From Thiomicrorhabdus sp963677355 (lineage in GTDB: Bacteria > Pseudomonadota > Gammaproteobacteria > Thiomicrospirales > Thiomicrospiraceae), in assembly GCA_963677355.2 (NCBI GenBank), contig CAXXXQ010000002.1, positions 930,001 to 994,000 on the forward strand: a DNA stretch of 64,000 nt, written 5' to 3'. Each line of letters begins with the position of its first letter. Within the stretch, counting starts at the first letter, position 1. Positions 34,417 to 42,773 of the stretch are shown here, piece after piece. The translations under genes were made by a program, and so were the position numbers. The notes under the pieces were generated by a model, which saw only the letters and a program-made list of their open reading frames with translations, searched no databases and was not told the origin of the DNA.

Positions 34417-35088
34417 TCATGGAGCAAGTCGTTTGATCTGCCAGTTCTCGTTATCGTCTTGCTGATAAACAATGCGGTCGTGAATGCGATCTTTACCACC
34501 CTGCCAAAATTCAAAATAAGACGGAACCACTCGATATCCACCCCAAAAAGAGGGAAACTCGATATCGCCATCTTTGAATTGCTGTTTTAATTTTGCAAAC
34601 TGATTCATCAACACAGACCGGGAAGAGACGACCTGACTCTGCTCACTAACCCAAGCACCCAACTGGCTGCCTTTTGGACGTGAAAAGAAATAACTCATCG
34701 ACTCTTTGGTGGAAATCTTTTCTGCACGACCGCGAATCTTGAGCTGTCTTTCCAAGCCAAGCCACAAAAATTGCAAGCTGACATTAGGATTGCTTTCGAT
34801 CTCTTTCGCTTTATCGCTACCGTAATTGGTAAAGAAAACAAATCCCTGCTCATCGAATTTCTTCAGCAGCACGGTTCGGGTATTCGGCCAGCCGTTTTCA
34901 TCTATCGTTGCCACCACCATCGCATTGGGTTCAGCTAGATCAAATGTCTGAGCCTCTTCAAACCAATTTTGAAACTGCTTAAAAGGGTTTTGATCGACAC
35001 TCTTCTCATCCAGCGACGCTCGTTCATAAGAGCGACGCATATGATGAATCTGATGACCCAACTCGCTATCCGATTTATTTTCACTCAT
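34417..35088 (-). CDS. pdxH: Pyridoxamine 5'-phosphate oxidase
   Basis: FMN enzyme that makes pyridoxal 5'-phosphate. 223 residues with the family features: HHMRRSYERASLDE, NAMVVATIDENGWPNTRTVLLKKFDEQGFVFFTNY (FMN phosphate site), FLWLGLERQLKIRG, FFSRPKGSQLGAWVSEQS and the C-terminal FWQGGKDRIHDRIVY with the PLP-binding RxxDR-type residues, ending WQIKRLAP. Length and C-terminus are canonical. Monocistronic by appearance, lying between the sucrose operon and the epimerase gene on the same strand. Confidence 0.96.
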   Translation of the reverse strand: MSENKSDSELGHQIHHMRRSYERASLDEKSVDQNPFKQFQNWFEEAQTFDLAEPNAMVVATIDENGWPNTRTVLLKKFDEQGFVFFTNYGSDKAKEIESNPNVSLQFLWLGLERQLKIRGRAEKISTKESMSYFFSRPKGSQLGAWVSEQSQVVSSRSVLMNQFAKLKQQFKDGDIEFPSFWGGYRVVPSYFEFWQGGKDRIHDRIVYQQDDNENWQIKRLAP

Positions 35089-35180
35089 CTGTTTTCAATT
35101 CCGTCTATTGCCAATAGTTTGTAAAACGCTACAAAGCCTTAATTATATAAGCTATCAAGCAAAAGTGCTCGCAACCTAAC

Positions 35181-36035
35181 TTAGTTCAACAAATCCGTTA
35201 ACGCCGGATAAATCTGCGCATAATCAAACTCGAAACCTATCTCGCACAACCGCGTTGGCAAAATAGCCGAGGAATGCGTCAACACTTGAGCGCCTTCGCC
35301 AAACATCAACTTCAGCTGCCATTCGGGCAAAGGCAACCAGAAAGGACGCTGTAGCACGTCAGCCAAAGCTTTACCGAAAGCTTTGTTGCTCAAGAAATCG
35401 GGGGAACATAGATTATAGACTCCTTCAGCCAGTTGATGATTTGCCAAAAATAGAATCGCCCGGGTCAGATCATCAATATGTATCCAGCTAAAACACTGCT
35501 CTCCACCCGCTACCGGACCACCCAGACCCCATTTAAACGCAGGCAACATCTTTTGCAAGGCACCACCGTCGGCACCGAGCACCACGCCAAAACGCATAAT
35601 AACCGGGGTTGGTTTCAATTGTAGAGAAGCCGTTTCCCAAGCATGCCCCAGCTGCCCTAGAAAACCATCGCCTACTGCTTCACAACCCTCATCCAAGGGA
35701 TGATCACAATCGTTTTGCGGATAGATACCGATAGCGGATGCCGAAAGGATTTTCTTGGGTGCTGAAGAACACTGCTGTAACGCAGATTGAATCTTTCGAT
35801 TGGTTTCTATGCGACTCTGAAACAAGGCTTTTTTATAGGCTGCACTCCACCTGTTACCAATATTCTCGCCGACCAGGATAACCAGTAAATCACAGCCATT
35901 AATCGCATTGATCAATGAGGTTTCGGTAGCAAACGCTTTCCTGCCATAAGCTTTGACCGTATAGTCCTGCTGTTGAAAGCGTGCTTGCAAATGACGGCCG
36001 ATAAAACCGGTACCGCCCAGAATGGTCACATTCAT
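35181..36035 (-). CDS. TIGR01777-type epimerase (YfcH-like SDR)
   Basis: 284-residue extended short-chain dehydrogenase fold protein. NAD(P)-binding ILGGTGFIGRHL at the start, a catalytic-region SASAIGIYP, MRFGVVLGADGGALQKMLPAFKWGLGGP, SWIHIDDL, and a C-terminal DUF1731-like tail (WLPLPEWQLKLMFGEGA). The family is widespread and called nucleoside-diphosphate-sugar epimerase, but its substrate is not known. In some bacteria relatives lie near light-regulated genes, and here it directly precedes the light cluster. It starts at the ATG at 36035 after a GAGGAGG ribosome site. Confidence 0.88.
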   Translation of the reverse strand: MNVTILGGTGFIGRHLQARFQQQDYTVKAYGRKAFATETSLINAINGCDLLVILVGENIGNRWSAAYKKALFQSRIETNRKIQSALQQCSSAPKKILSASAIGIYPQNDCDHPLDEGCEAVGDGFLGQLGHAWETASLQLKPTPVIMRFGVVLGADGGALQKMLPAFKWGLGGPVAGGEQCFSWIHIDDLTRAILFLANHQLAEGVYNLCSPDFLSNKAFGKALADVLQRPFWLPLPEWQLKLMFGEGAQVLTHSSAILPTRLCEIGFEFDYAQIYPALTDLLN

Positions 36036-36075
36036 ATTGCTCCTCCTCTATGGACAAACGGTATGAAAAGAAAAT

Positions 36076-36618
36076 TTAATTGGCTGCGGCTTGCAGAGTT
36101 TTAAGGTCGTCCATCACCTCTCTAACATGCGATTTAGGACTGACTTGTCGATAAATTTTGGCAATCTTGCCCTGCGGATCGATAATAAAACTGTGGCGTT
36201 TGGCAAACTTGACTACTTTCAAATCAAGCAAAGCACCATAACTCGCGGTAACGGTTCCATCTTCATCAGCCAGCAGATCAAAAGGCAGTTTATATTTGCC
36301 GGCGAACTCGGCGTGACTCTGCTGGCTATCGAGGGAGACCCCCAAGACCACCGCTTTTTGTGCAATCAATCTATTGATATTGTCTCTAAAACTGCACGCT
36401 TCGGTTGTGCAGCCCGGGGTATCATTTTTAGGATAAAAGTAGAGTACCACCCAATGACCTTGCATCTCTGCAAGACTTACCTTGTCACCATTTTGATTCT
36501 GCAAACTAAACGCTGGAGCCATATCGCCAACTTGAAGAGATTCGGCTTGAACCGGCGAAATACCCAGACAACTTAATAGCAAACCGAAAATGGAATAAAG
36601 CCCCTGTTTTAATTTCAT
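36076..36618 (-). CDS. Exported peroxiredoxin (BCP/PrxQ type)
   Basis: Thiol peroxidase reducing hydroperoxides. From ATG 36618 (GAGGG upstream): a signal peptide (hydrophobic SIFGLLLSCLGI, cleavage near VQA-ES), then a peroxiredoxin domain with FYPKNDTPGCTTEACSF, the resolving Cys five residues after the peroxidatic Cys as in PrxQ/BCP, and RHSFIIDPQG. Most BCP proteins are cytoplasmic, so the export signal is notable. It is divergent from the DUF523/DUF1722 gene across a palindromic operator and may thus be part of the light-responsive set, fitting defence against photo-oxidative damage in the periplasm. Confidence 0.88.
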   Translation of the reverse strand: MKLKQGLYSIFGLLLSCLGISPVQAESLQVGDMAPAFSLQNQNGDKVSLAEMQGHWVVLYFYPKNDTPGCTTEACSFRDNINRLIAQKAVVLGVSLDSQQSHAEFAGKYKLPFDLLADEDGTVTASYGALLDLKVVKFAKRHSFIIDPQGKIAKIYRQVSPKSHVREVMDDLKTLQAAAN

Positions 36619-36658
36619 ATCCCTCTTGCCTCCCTGTTTGGCGAATAGGATTAACTGC

Positions 36659-36688
36659 TTGTACAAATAATTATACAAGATGTATAAT
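36659..36688 (+). promoter_or_regulatory. MerR-type promoter and operator, peroxiredoxin / DUF523 genes
   Basis: Toward the plus strand: TTGTAC (36659-36664), 18 bases, TATAAT (36683-36688), a slightly long spacer. The spacer holds TGTACA (36660) and TATACA (36672), 12 bp apart, and TATACA-AGA-TGTATA, part of the perfect dyad ATTATACAAGATGTATAAT (36670-36688). This suits a LitR-type MerR repressor and shares the TATACA half-site with 21442-21469 and 39212-39217. Confidence 0.68.
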
Positions 36689-36716
36689 TTTTATTAAATC
36701 TTGTTTGGAGAAAGTC

Positions 36717-37700
36717 ATGCCCCGCAACAAATACCCAAGAATCAAAATTGCCGTTTCCGACTGTCTGAGAGGCACCGAGTGTCGCTACAATGGCGGCCAT
36801 GCCCAAGATGACTTTGTTAATCACGATCTCGCCAAATATGCCGACTTCTACCCTTTCTGCCCTGAAGCCGCCGCTATCGGTACACCGCGTGAAACCATCC
36901 GCTTAGTTGGTGTGGACGGACAAGTTAAGGTGCTCGGCTCAAAGTCGTCGAAAGACTTTACCGATGGCATTCAAGCGTACAATGAACAGATTATCCCTAA
37001 ATTCCTGCAAAAAGATATCGATGGTGCCGTTGTTAAATCACGCTCGCCTAGCTGCGGCATGGAACGCATCAAAGTCTACCGCCCTGACGGACAATGGTAC
37101 GGTTCTTCCGACCCGATGCAAGCGGGACTGTTTACCGACCAGCTGATGAAACAGGCTCCGGAGCTGGCCATTGAAGAGGAAGGTCGCCTCAATGATGCCT
37201 GGCTGCGTGAAACTTTCATGCTGAGAGTGTTCACCAAAGCTCGCTGGCGTGAGTTTCTGGCGCAGAGCCCGGATCTGAACGATTTCCAAGAGTTTCATCG
37301 TGACCATAAATATCTATTGCTCTCCAAAAACGAATCTCTATATCGGGAAATGGGCGCTCTGGTTGCCACCACTCGCAAACACAACCTCAACGAAAGTTTA
37401 CTTGGCTATCAGCGTAAACTCTATGAACTGCTGGCCTACCGCTCAAAACGGGGCCAAGTTCGAAATGTGCTTGATCATATTTACGGCTATTTCAAAAAAG
37501 ACATCTCCGCAAACGAAAAAAACCTCTACCTCGAAACCGTACAAGAGTTTTATGATGGCATCGTGCCGCTGATTGCGGTCATCAAGGTACTTGAACAGTT
37601 TTTACATCATTACGGTTCAGACTACCTACAGACCCAGGTATTTTTCCACCCCTACCCGGCGGATCTGGCATTGCGATCGAAAGTCACGGCTTATCGCTAA
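36717..37700 (+). CDS. DUF523 and DUF1722 fusion protein (YbgA-like)
   Basis: 327 residues with two domains. DUF523 (about 1-155) has conserved cysteines: SDCLRGTECRYNGGH, FCPE, KSRSPSCG. DUF1722/YbgA (about 180-310) has FHRDHKYLLLSKN and YQRKLYELLAYRSKRGQVRNVLDHIYGYF. Biochemical function is unknown. The gene is very often linked to photolyase and to LitR/LOV light-response genes in proteobacteria, as here. ATG 36717 follows GGAG; the TTG at 36705 upstream would place that site inside the gene and is unlikely. Confidence 0.9.
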   Translation: MPRNKYPRIKIAVSDCLRGTECRYNGGHAQDDFVNHDLAKYADFYPFCPEAAAIGTPRETIRLVGVDGQVKVLGSKSSKDFTDGIQAYNEQIIPKFLQKDIDGAVVKSRSPSCGMERIKVYRPDGQWYGSSDPMQAGLFTDQLMKQAPELAIEEEGRLNDAWLRETFMLRVFTKARWREFLAQSPDLNDFQEFHRDHKYLLLSKNESLYREMGALVATTRKHNLNESLLGYQRKLYELLAYRSKRGQVRNVLDHIYGYFKKDISANEKNLYLETVQEFYDGIVPLIAVIKVLEQFLHHYGSDYLQTQVFFHPYPADLALRSKVTAYR

Positions 37701-37814
37701 ACACTCAACCCCGTGCACAACAGCGTTCACAACAATAGGCTTGACCCTAACCCGCATATTGCGTTAAATAGACGCCATCAATCCCATAGCGGTAACAAGG
37801 TTTTAAAAGACAGC

Positions 37815-38273
37815 ATGAAAGACCCTAAACTAAGAAGCAACCTGCTCCTGCAGCTGGTTGAAAATGCCCAAGACGGCATTGTGGTGTCGGAAAAAGAAGG
37901 TGAAGATACGATTCTTATCTACGTCAACCCGGCATTTGAAAAGCTGACTGGCTATCAAGCTGAAGAGGTTCTCTACCAGGATTGCCGCTTGTTGCAGGGA
38001 GAAGACCGACAGCAAGATTCAATCAAGCTGATTCGTCAGGCTATCGACGGCAAACAACCCGTCAGAACCATCCTCAAAAACTATCGAAAAGACGGTACTC
38101 TATTCTGGAATGAACTCAGCGTCACGCCGTTTTACGACGAAGTGGATGGCTTGGAATATTTTATCGGCATTCAAAAGGACGTCACCGCTGAGGTAACCCT
38201 GCAAGAAAAGCTCGAGCAGGCGAATGAAAAAATTGCCGAACTGGAAGCGGAAATCAAACATCTGCAAAAGTGA
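37815..38273 (+). CDS. Short LOV blue-light photoreceptor
   Basis: 152-residue PAS/LOV protein. NPAFEKLTGYQAEEVLYQDCRLLQGEDR contains the flavin-reactive Cys57; the FMN contacts are NYRKDG, FWNELSV and the Gln of YFIGIQKDV. A C-terminal coiled coil (LQEKLEQANEKIAELEAEIKHLQK) follows and there is no output domain. The layout and many residues resemble the short LOV protein PpSB1-LOV of Pseudomonas putida, which works with a LitR-type MerR repressor. The open frame extends to 37713, but MKDPKLRSN is the natural start. Downstream of the DUF523/DUF1722 gene and convergent with the MerR gene. Confidence 0.92.
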   Translation: MKDPKLRSNLLLQLVENAQDGIVVSEKEGEDTILIYVNPAFEKLTGYQAEEVLYQDCRLLQGEDRQQDSIKLIRQAIDGKQPVRTILKNYRKDGTLFWNELSVTPFYDEVDGLEYFIGIQKDVTAEVTLQEKLEQANEKIAELEAEIKHLQK

Positions 38274-38329
38274 TGCTAGCCTTGCAGGCCGACTTTAAAC
38301 CCTTTCACTCTAAAACTTGAGTGCTTAGC

Positions 38330-39163
38330 TTATATCAGTCTCGCTCTTAGCAACGAAATGACTTTTAAATTCAGCGTATCGCTAACCAGCGAGTCGCTGT
38401 TCGTCGCAAAATAGAACTCTACTGAAGGATGCTCTACAGCCCAACTCTGCCATTTGGCAAAGGTCTCGGCACTCGACTTAGGCGAAATCATCAGCAAGGC
38501 TTCACAGTTGAGTTTTTGCAACGTACCCATCAAATCTTCATGGCTGGTAGAAAAGCTCAACATCGGGTTAAAACCACTCTCCAGTGCAATATTCGCCATA
38601 ACACGCTGCAATACATTCTGCTCACCATCAATAGAGCCGATATAGATATTCCGGCGACCGATCTTATCCAGCAAACGGCGTCCCTGACGAATCCGCGAGG
38701 ACAGCAAAGGCACCACGACCGACTGCCACAACACCTGGACGGCCGGTTCGCTATCCTGTAGGCCGAGCGTCACTTCAACAATCACCTCTTGAACCTGCTC
38801 TTCCAGCAAATCTACAAACGACTGCTCGACCAGTTGCTGCGTTTCCAGATAATTAAATTCAAGGCAGGCGCTGATCAGCTCCGCCGTAAAATCGATATCG
38901 CCACTCGCACGAACCGCCTTTTGTGCAGCCTGACGTTCCAGCAGAACCGATTTGACCTTACTGATCGGAATCCCCTGTTTGGTGAGTTCCAATGCCTGTT
39001 TGATGAAATCGACGTGAGCTTGAGTATAGAGGCGATGACCACTATCCGTTCGGATCGGTTCGATCAGATCGTAACGTCGTTCCCAGGCGCGAAGCGTAAT
39101 TGGCGTAACTCCCGTCAGGCGGGAGATTTCTCGAATCGGATATAAAGCATCTTGGTCAGACAT
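38330..39163 (-). CDS. MerR-family regulator of LitR/CarH type, predicted B12-independent
   Basis: 277 residues. N-terminal MerR winged helix (PIREISRLTGVTPITLRAWERRYDLI, about 9-34), then a helical region and a Rossmann-like C-terminal domain resembling the B12-binding half of CarH/LitR. Where CarH proteins have a GExH motif with the cobalt-ligand His, this one reads GEQN (Gly180-Glu181-Gln182-Asn183). Light sensing is therefore more likely through the neighbouring LOV protein, as described for class II LitR of Pseudomonas. Candidate operator half-sites (TAGACA-N6-TATACA, 39200-39217) precede its start, suggesting autoregulation. It follows phrB on the same strand, 82 bases apart. Confidence 0.85.
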   Translation of the reverse strand: MSDQDALYPIREISRLTGVTPITLRAWERRYDLIEPIRTDSGHRLYTQAHVDFIKQALELTKQGIPISKVKSVLLERQAAQKAVRASGDIDFTAELISACLEFNYLETQQLVEQSFVDLLEEQVQEVIVEVTLGLQDSEPAVQVLWQSVVVPLLSSRIRQGRRLLDKIGRRNIYIGSIDGEQNVLQRVMANIALESGFNPMLSFSTSHEDLMGTLQKLNCEALLMISPKSSAETFAKWQSWAVEHPSVEFYFATNSDSLVSDTLNLKVISLLRARLI

Positions 39164-39199
39164 GAACCGGTCATTTCCTTAAACAAACTTTAATTATGT

Positions 39200-39217
39200 T
39201 AGACAGAAACTTATACA
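39200..39217. promoter_or_regulatory. Candidate LitR-type operator before merR
   Basis: TAGACA, six bases, TATACA (12-bp period), the same arrangement as TGTACA-N6-TATACA at 36660-36677. It lies 37 bases upstream of the merR ATG, in the phrB-merR gap. Confidence 0.5.
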
Positions 39218-39245
39218 AAATCAATGAAATAAAGCGAAGAAATCG

Positions 39246-40673
39246 TTATTTTATAGCATTGACCCGTTGCAAGTGAAGTTGGCGACTCTCAGTCAGGTCG
39301 ACAATCGGATAAGAATAATCGGTTCCCAAGACGAGACCTTTGCTTTTGCACTCTTTTTCATGCTGCCAAGGAGCATGTACCGCCTTAGCGGAAAGCGCTT
39401 GTAATTCCGGAAGCCATTTTTTGATGTATTCACCATTTGCATCAAACTTTTGGCTTTGAACCACCGGGTTGAATAGTCGGTAATAAGGGGCGGCATCCAC
39501 TCCACAACCTGCGACCCACTGCCAGCCCATGGAGTTATTGGCCGGATCCGCATCGAACAAAGTGTCTTCAAACCACTTTAGACCGTTTCGCCAATCCAGG
39601 TTCAAGTTCTTGCTTAACAGAGAAGCCACCAGCATACGTACCCGATTATGCATGGTTCCGGTTTCCCACAACTCTCGCATACCCGCGTCAATGATCGGAA
39701 TACCGGTTTGCCCTTGCTGCCAGGCAAGCAAGGCATCAGGTTTTTCATCCCTGGACATATTGGCGTACTTATCGTTAAAAGCGCGCCGCTCTTTGTCCGG
39801 GAACCAGACCAGTAGGTAGCGGGCAAAGTTACGCCAGAAAAGTTGGCGGATCCATGGTTGAATCTGTGCGGTTTGCAAATGACCCGCCTCCACCTCACTT
39901 AACAGGTAGAAGTAGACACTGCTGGGGCTAAGATGTCCAAAATGCAGATAAGGAGATAGACGACTAGTGGCATGGATACTTGGAAAATCTCGATCTATTT
40001 CATAATCTTGAATGCGGTTATCGGCAAACTCCTCAAAAACCTGCCAAGCCGCGGCTTCGGAAATCTGCCAATATTGCATCATTTTGCGAGCCCAAGCATT
40101 TTTCCGTATCGCCAACAGTGATGGCGGAACGGAACGATGATTTTCCGGCACCTTGACTAAAGCTGTTTGACTTAAATCTTCAACCGTTAAATCCAACGGT
40201 TGAAGCTGGTCAATCATTTTCAGGCAGTTCTTATAGTATGGTGTAAAAACCAGATACGGACTCCCTTTCAGATTGGTTACCTCGGCTGGAATAAAGAAAT
40301 CTTCCGAATAGAACGGCGTTAAATAGATTTTTTCCTGCCGGCAGATTTGTAATGCTTGCTCCTGCTGAGCACTAAATGCCTGCCCAACCTGAAAGCTGTA
40401 ATAGACCGCTGCGATGCTCTGCTCTTGTAACAGGTTCCTGAACCGGGTAGCAAAATCGCCTTCAATGATCCACAGCGCTCCTTGGCGCTGCTGATAATCG
40501 CTCTGCAAAGTATCGAGTGCATAGCTTAACCATAAAGCACTGGCCGCCCCCAACCGTTGGGTATGGTCATGAAAATAAGCGACGATGACCTTGTCATGCT
40601 TGCTCAAAGCAGCTTGCAACGCAGGCAAGTAATCAACTCGAAACTCCCGTTGTATCCACACCAGTGCCGTCAT
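39246..40673 (-). CDS. phrB: Deoxyribodipyrimidine photolyase
   Basis: Light-driven repair of cyclobutane pyrimidine dimers. 475 residues: N-terminal antenna domain (LVWIQREFRVDYLPALQAAL, VIVAYFHD, about 1-130), and C-terminal FAD domain with YPxxxTSRLSPYLHFG-type STRLSPYLHFGHLSP, WRNFARYLL, MHNRVRMLVASLLSKNLNLDW and DADPANNSMGWQWVAG. Length and domain order are normal for class I photolyases. It is upstream of merR on the same strand, and 51 bases after gdhA. Unlike the two-gene version at 21490-22731, this one is whole, so the cell has both. Confidence 0.95.
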   Translation of the reverse strand: MTALVWIQREFRVDYLPALQAALSKHDKVIVAYFHDHTQRLGAASALWLSYALDTLQSDYQQRQGALWIIEGDFATRFRNLLQEQSIAAVYYSFQVGQAFSAQQEQALQICRQEKIYLTPFYSEDFFIPAEVTNLKGSPYLVFTPYYKNCLKMIDQLQPLDLTVEDLSQTALVKVPENHRSVPPSLLAIRKNAWARKMMQYWQISEAAAWQVFEEFADNRIQDYEIDRDFPSIHATSRLSPYLHFGHLSPSSVYFYLLSEVEAGHLQTAQIQPWIRQLFWRNFARYLLVWFPDKERRAFNDKYANMSRDEKPDALLAWQQGQTGIPIIDAGMRELWETGTMHNRVRMLVASLLSKNLNLDWRNGLKWFEDTLFDADPANNSMGWQWVAGCGVDAAPYYRLFNPVVQSQKFDANGEYIKKWLPELQALSAKAVHAPWQHEKECKSKGLVLGTDYSYPIVDLTESRQLHLQRVNAIK

Positions 40674-40724
40674 AAAAACCTAGAAATACCTCTTTGAATT
40701 AATTGATTGAACACATAACTAGAA

Positions 40725-41996
40725 TCAGTTGCTGAAATACCGTTTATCGCCGCGTTCACCAATAGCGCCGGCCAGCCTTTCTACACCATGAATATAGGCG
40801 GCGGTTCGCAATGAACAACCATGTTTCAGAGCCAGATCGTAAATAATATTGGCCTCTTTACTCATCACTTTATGCAGTTTGTGGTTAACCTCTTTTTCAT
40901 CCCAATACAGACCGGAACGGTTCTGTACCCACTCAAAATAACTGACCACCACCCCGCCGGAATTCGCTAAAACATCCGGAATGATTTTCACGCCGTTCTC
41001 TTCCAACACTTCATCCGCTTGCGGCGTAACCGGGCCATTGGCGATCTCCAAAATGGTCTTGGCTTTAATTTCGCGTGCATTCAATTGAGTAATCTGATTC
41101 TCCAAAGCCGCCAGCACCAAAACATCAACATCCAGCTCCAGCAACTCTTCATTGCTAATCACCTCATAATCCAGCAGGTTACATACCGAACCATCGCAGT
41201 AGACCGAGGCCAGTTCACTCTCCGCTTGTTTATAACGATAGACATCTTCGATATTGAGGCTGTTCGCACTTTTGATTCCCCCCTTCGAATCGGAAACCGC
41301 CAGAACCCGATAACCTTGTCGCTGCGCCAAGCGTGCAAAATTGTAGCCAACGTTACCGAAACCTTGGACCGCGATGGTCATATTCGACGGATCACCTCCC
41401 GTTCGGCGCACATACTCGTTTAAGGTAAACAGCGCGCCTTGCCCGGTTGCCGCCTCCCGACCTTCGGAGCCACCTAAGTGCACCGGTTTTCCGGTAATCA
41501 CCGCCGGTACTTGGCGGCGGGAAATAATCGCGTACTCGTCGGCCATCCAGCCCATGATCGTGCTATTGGTATAGACATCCGGAGCGGGGATATCGCGTGA
41601 TTCACCAAGCACATCGGCAAAAGCACGGATATAACCGCGCGACAAACGCTCGATTTCCAGTTTGGACAGGTCTTTGGGATTGACCATTACTCCACCTTTG
41701 GCACCGCCAAAAGGCAGACCGGCAACCGCACATTTGACCGTCATCCAAAAACTTAACGAGGTTACTTCATCCAAATTGACGCGCGGATGAAAACGAATTC
41801 CGCCCTTGGTCGGACCTCGGGTATCGTCATATTGCACCCGGTAACCGGTGAATATCTTCAACTCGCCGTTATCCATTCTTACCGGAATACTGGCAATAAT
41901 GGAACGTCTCGGAACCGACAAGCGCTCAATCACCTCTTCGTCTACATCAATATGTTTAAAAATCGGTTCCAACCGTTGTTTAGCGAGTTCAAACAT
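40725..41996 (-). CDS. gdhA: Glutamate dehydrogenase (Glu/Leu/Phe/Val family)
   Basis: Interconverts glutamate and 2-oxoglutarate plus ammonia. 423 residues, the hexameric small type: N-terminal substrate domain with GYRVQYDDTRGPTKGGIRFHP, MTVKCAVAGLPFGGAKGGV (catalytic Lys region) and DIPAPDVYTN, then the Rossmann domain with VQGFGNVGYNFARLA and EIANGPVTPQADEVL, NSGGVVVSYFEW near the end. An ATG at 41996 starts the family N-terminus. Coenzyme preference cannot be read with confidence. It precedes phrB on the same strand with a short gap, but functional linkage is not obvious. Confidence 0.94.
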   Translation of the reverse strand: MFELAKQRLEPIFKHIDVDEEVIERLSVPRRSIIASIPVRMDNGELKIFTGYRVQYDDTRGPTKGGIRFHPRVNLDEVTSLSFWMTVKCAVAGLPFGGAKGGVMVNPKDLSKLEIERLSRGYIRAFADVLGESRDIPAPDVYTNSTIMGWMADEYAIISRRQVPAVITGKPVHLGGSEGREAATGQGALFTLNEYVRRTGGDPSNMTIAVQGFGNVGYNFARLAQRQGYRVLAVSDSKGGIKSANSLNIEDVYRYKQAESELASVYCDGSVCNLLDYEVISNEELLELDVDVLVLAALENQITQLNAREIKAKTILEIANGPVTPQADEVLEENGVKIIPDVLANSGGVVVSYFEWVQNRSGLYWDEKEVNHKLHKVMSKEANIIYDLALKHGCSLRTAAYIHGVERLAGAIGERGDKRYFSN

Positions 41997-42116
41997 GCAT
42001 CAGCCCCTTTGCTTTCATTGAATGCTTATCATCGAGATTGGATTTGAGTTTAACAAAGCAACATCAAAAATACCGCTTTAAATCTTAAATGATGGAATCA
42101 ACTTTCTTTTAGGCAT

Positions 42117-42145
42117 AAAAAAACAGGCATAAAGCCTGTTTTTAA
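42117..42145 (-). terminator. Terminator of the small 42171 gene
   Basis: ACAGGC, five-base loop, GCCTGT flanked by A and T runs between the small gene and gdhA. On the minus strand it ends in TTTTTTT. Confidence 0.8.
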
Positions 42146-42170
42146 TATGGGTTTGTGTTTGCTTATTTAT

Positions 42171-42368
42171 TTAAGCATAAACATCAATATTGGTACCCAT
42201 CGACGACGACATCTCTTGTACCGGACGCGCTTCTTTAGAAGGTTCTTCCGGAACCACCGGCTGAACTTGCATATTCTGATCAGGAGTTTTCACCTGCGTC
42301 GCGGTTGATTGCAATGTATTAGCGTACTGCTGTGCCATATTCGCTGAGGCTAGATTTACATTCATCAT
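42171..42368 (-). CDS. Small protein of unknown function
   Basis: 65 residues (MMNVNLASANMAQQYANTL...), Gln/Thr/Val-rich, without membrane segment, ending MGTNIDVYA. An AGGAG ribosome site precedes the start and a terminator follows, so it looks like a true monocistronic gene. The N-terminal helix plus a short xDVYA end is reminiscent of small YjfB-like motility-associated proteins, but I would not assign it. Confidence 0.65.
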   Translation of the reverse strand: MMNVNLASANMAQQYANTLQSTATQVKTPDQNMQVQPVVPEEPSKEARPVQEMSSSMGTNIDVYA

Positions 42369-42773
42369 AAACTCCTAAAATAAAATCAATTAGTTAACGC
42401 TAATTTTAGACTGACCGCGCCATAAGTGCAACATGGGTAAATAAACTTACAATGATATAAACAAGTTGTTTAGGCAAGTTGTTCAGGTAAAAAATTTGAA
42501 AAAATACCCTCCTCAGTCGCCTTACGTTCTTGCTTACTAACATCGACGATCAGAACAAATCGCAAATGAAACAACCAGTATAGTTGCGTTCAGTTTTAAT
42601 TGATGAGGTATGACTGATTCTAAACGTTAATAAAGTAAGATCACCATTATCCTATTGATTTCCATTCAATAATTATTACCACTCTATATTCATTGGGTCA
42701 AAAATAACTCTTATGGAACTCTTCCAGTAGAAACTCTATAATGGTTGGAAGTTATTTTCTTTGGAGTGCAGTC
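42369..42773. other. Intergenic region before the binding-protein/cyclase pair
   Basis: 405 bases without a gene. It holds AATTAG-N6-CTAATT near 42390, a tandem 13-bp repeat CAAGTTGTTTAGG / CAAGTTGTTCAGG (42462-42487), and a -10-like TATAAT (42737-42742) suitable for transcription of the next gene, without a convincing -35. No RNA gene recognised. Confidence 0.6.

Noticed and set aside
42462..42487. Tandem 13-bp repeat as an iteron or origin element
   Set aside because: Only two copies, with one mismatch, and no replication gene nearby.
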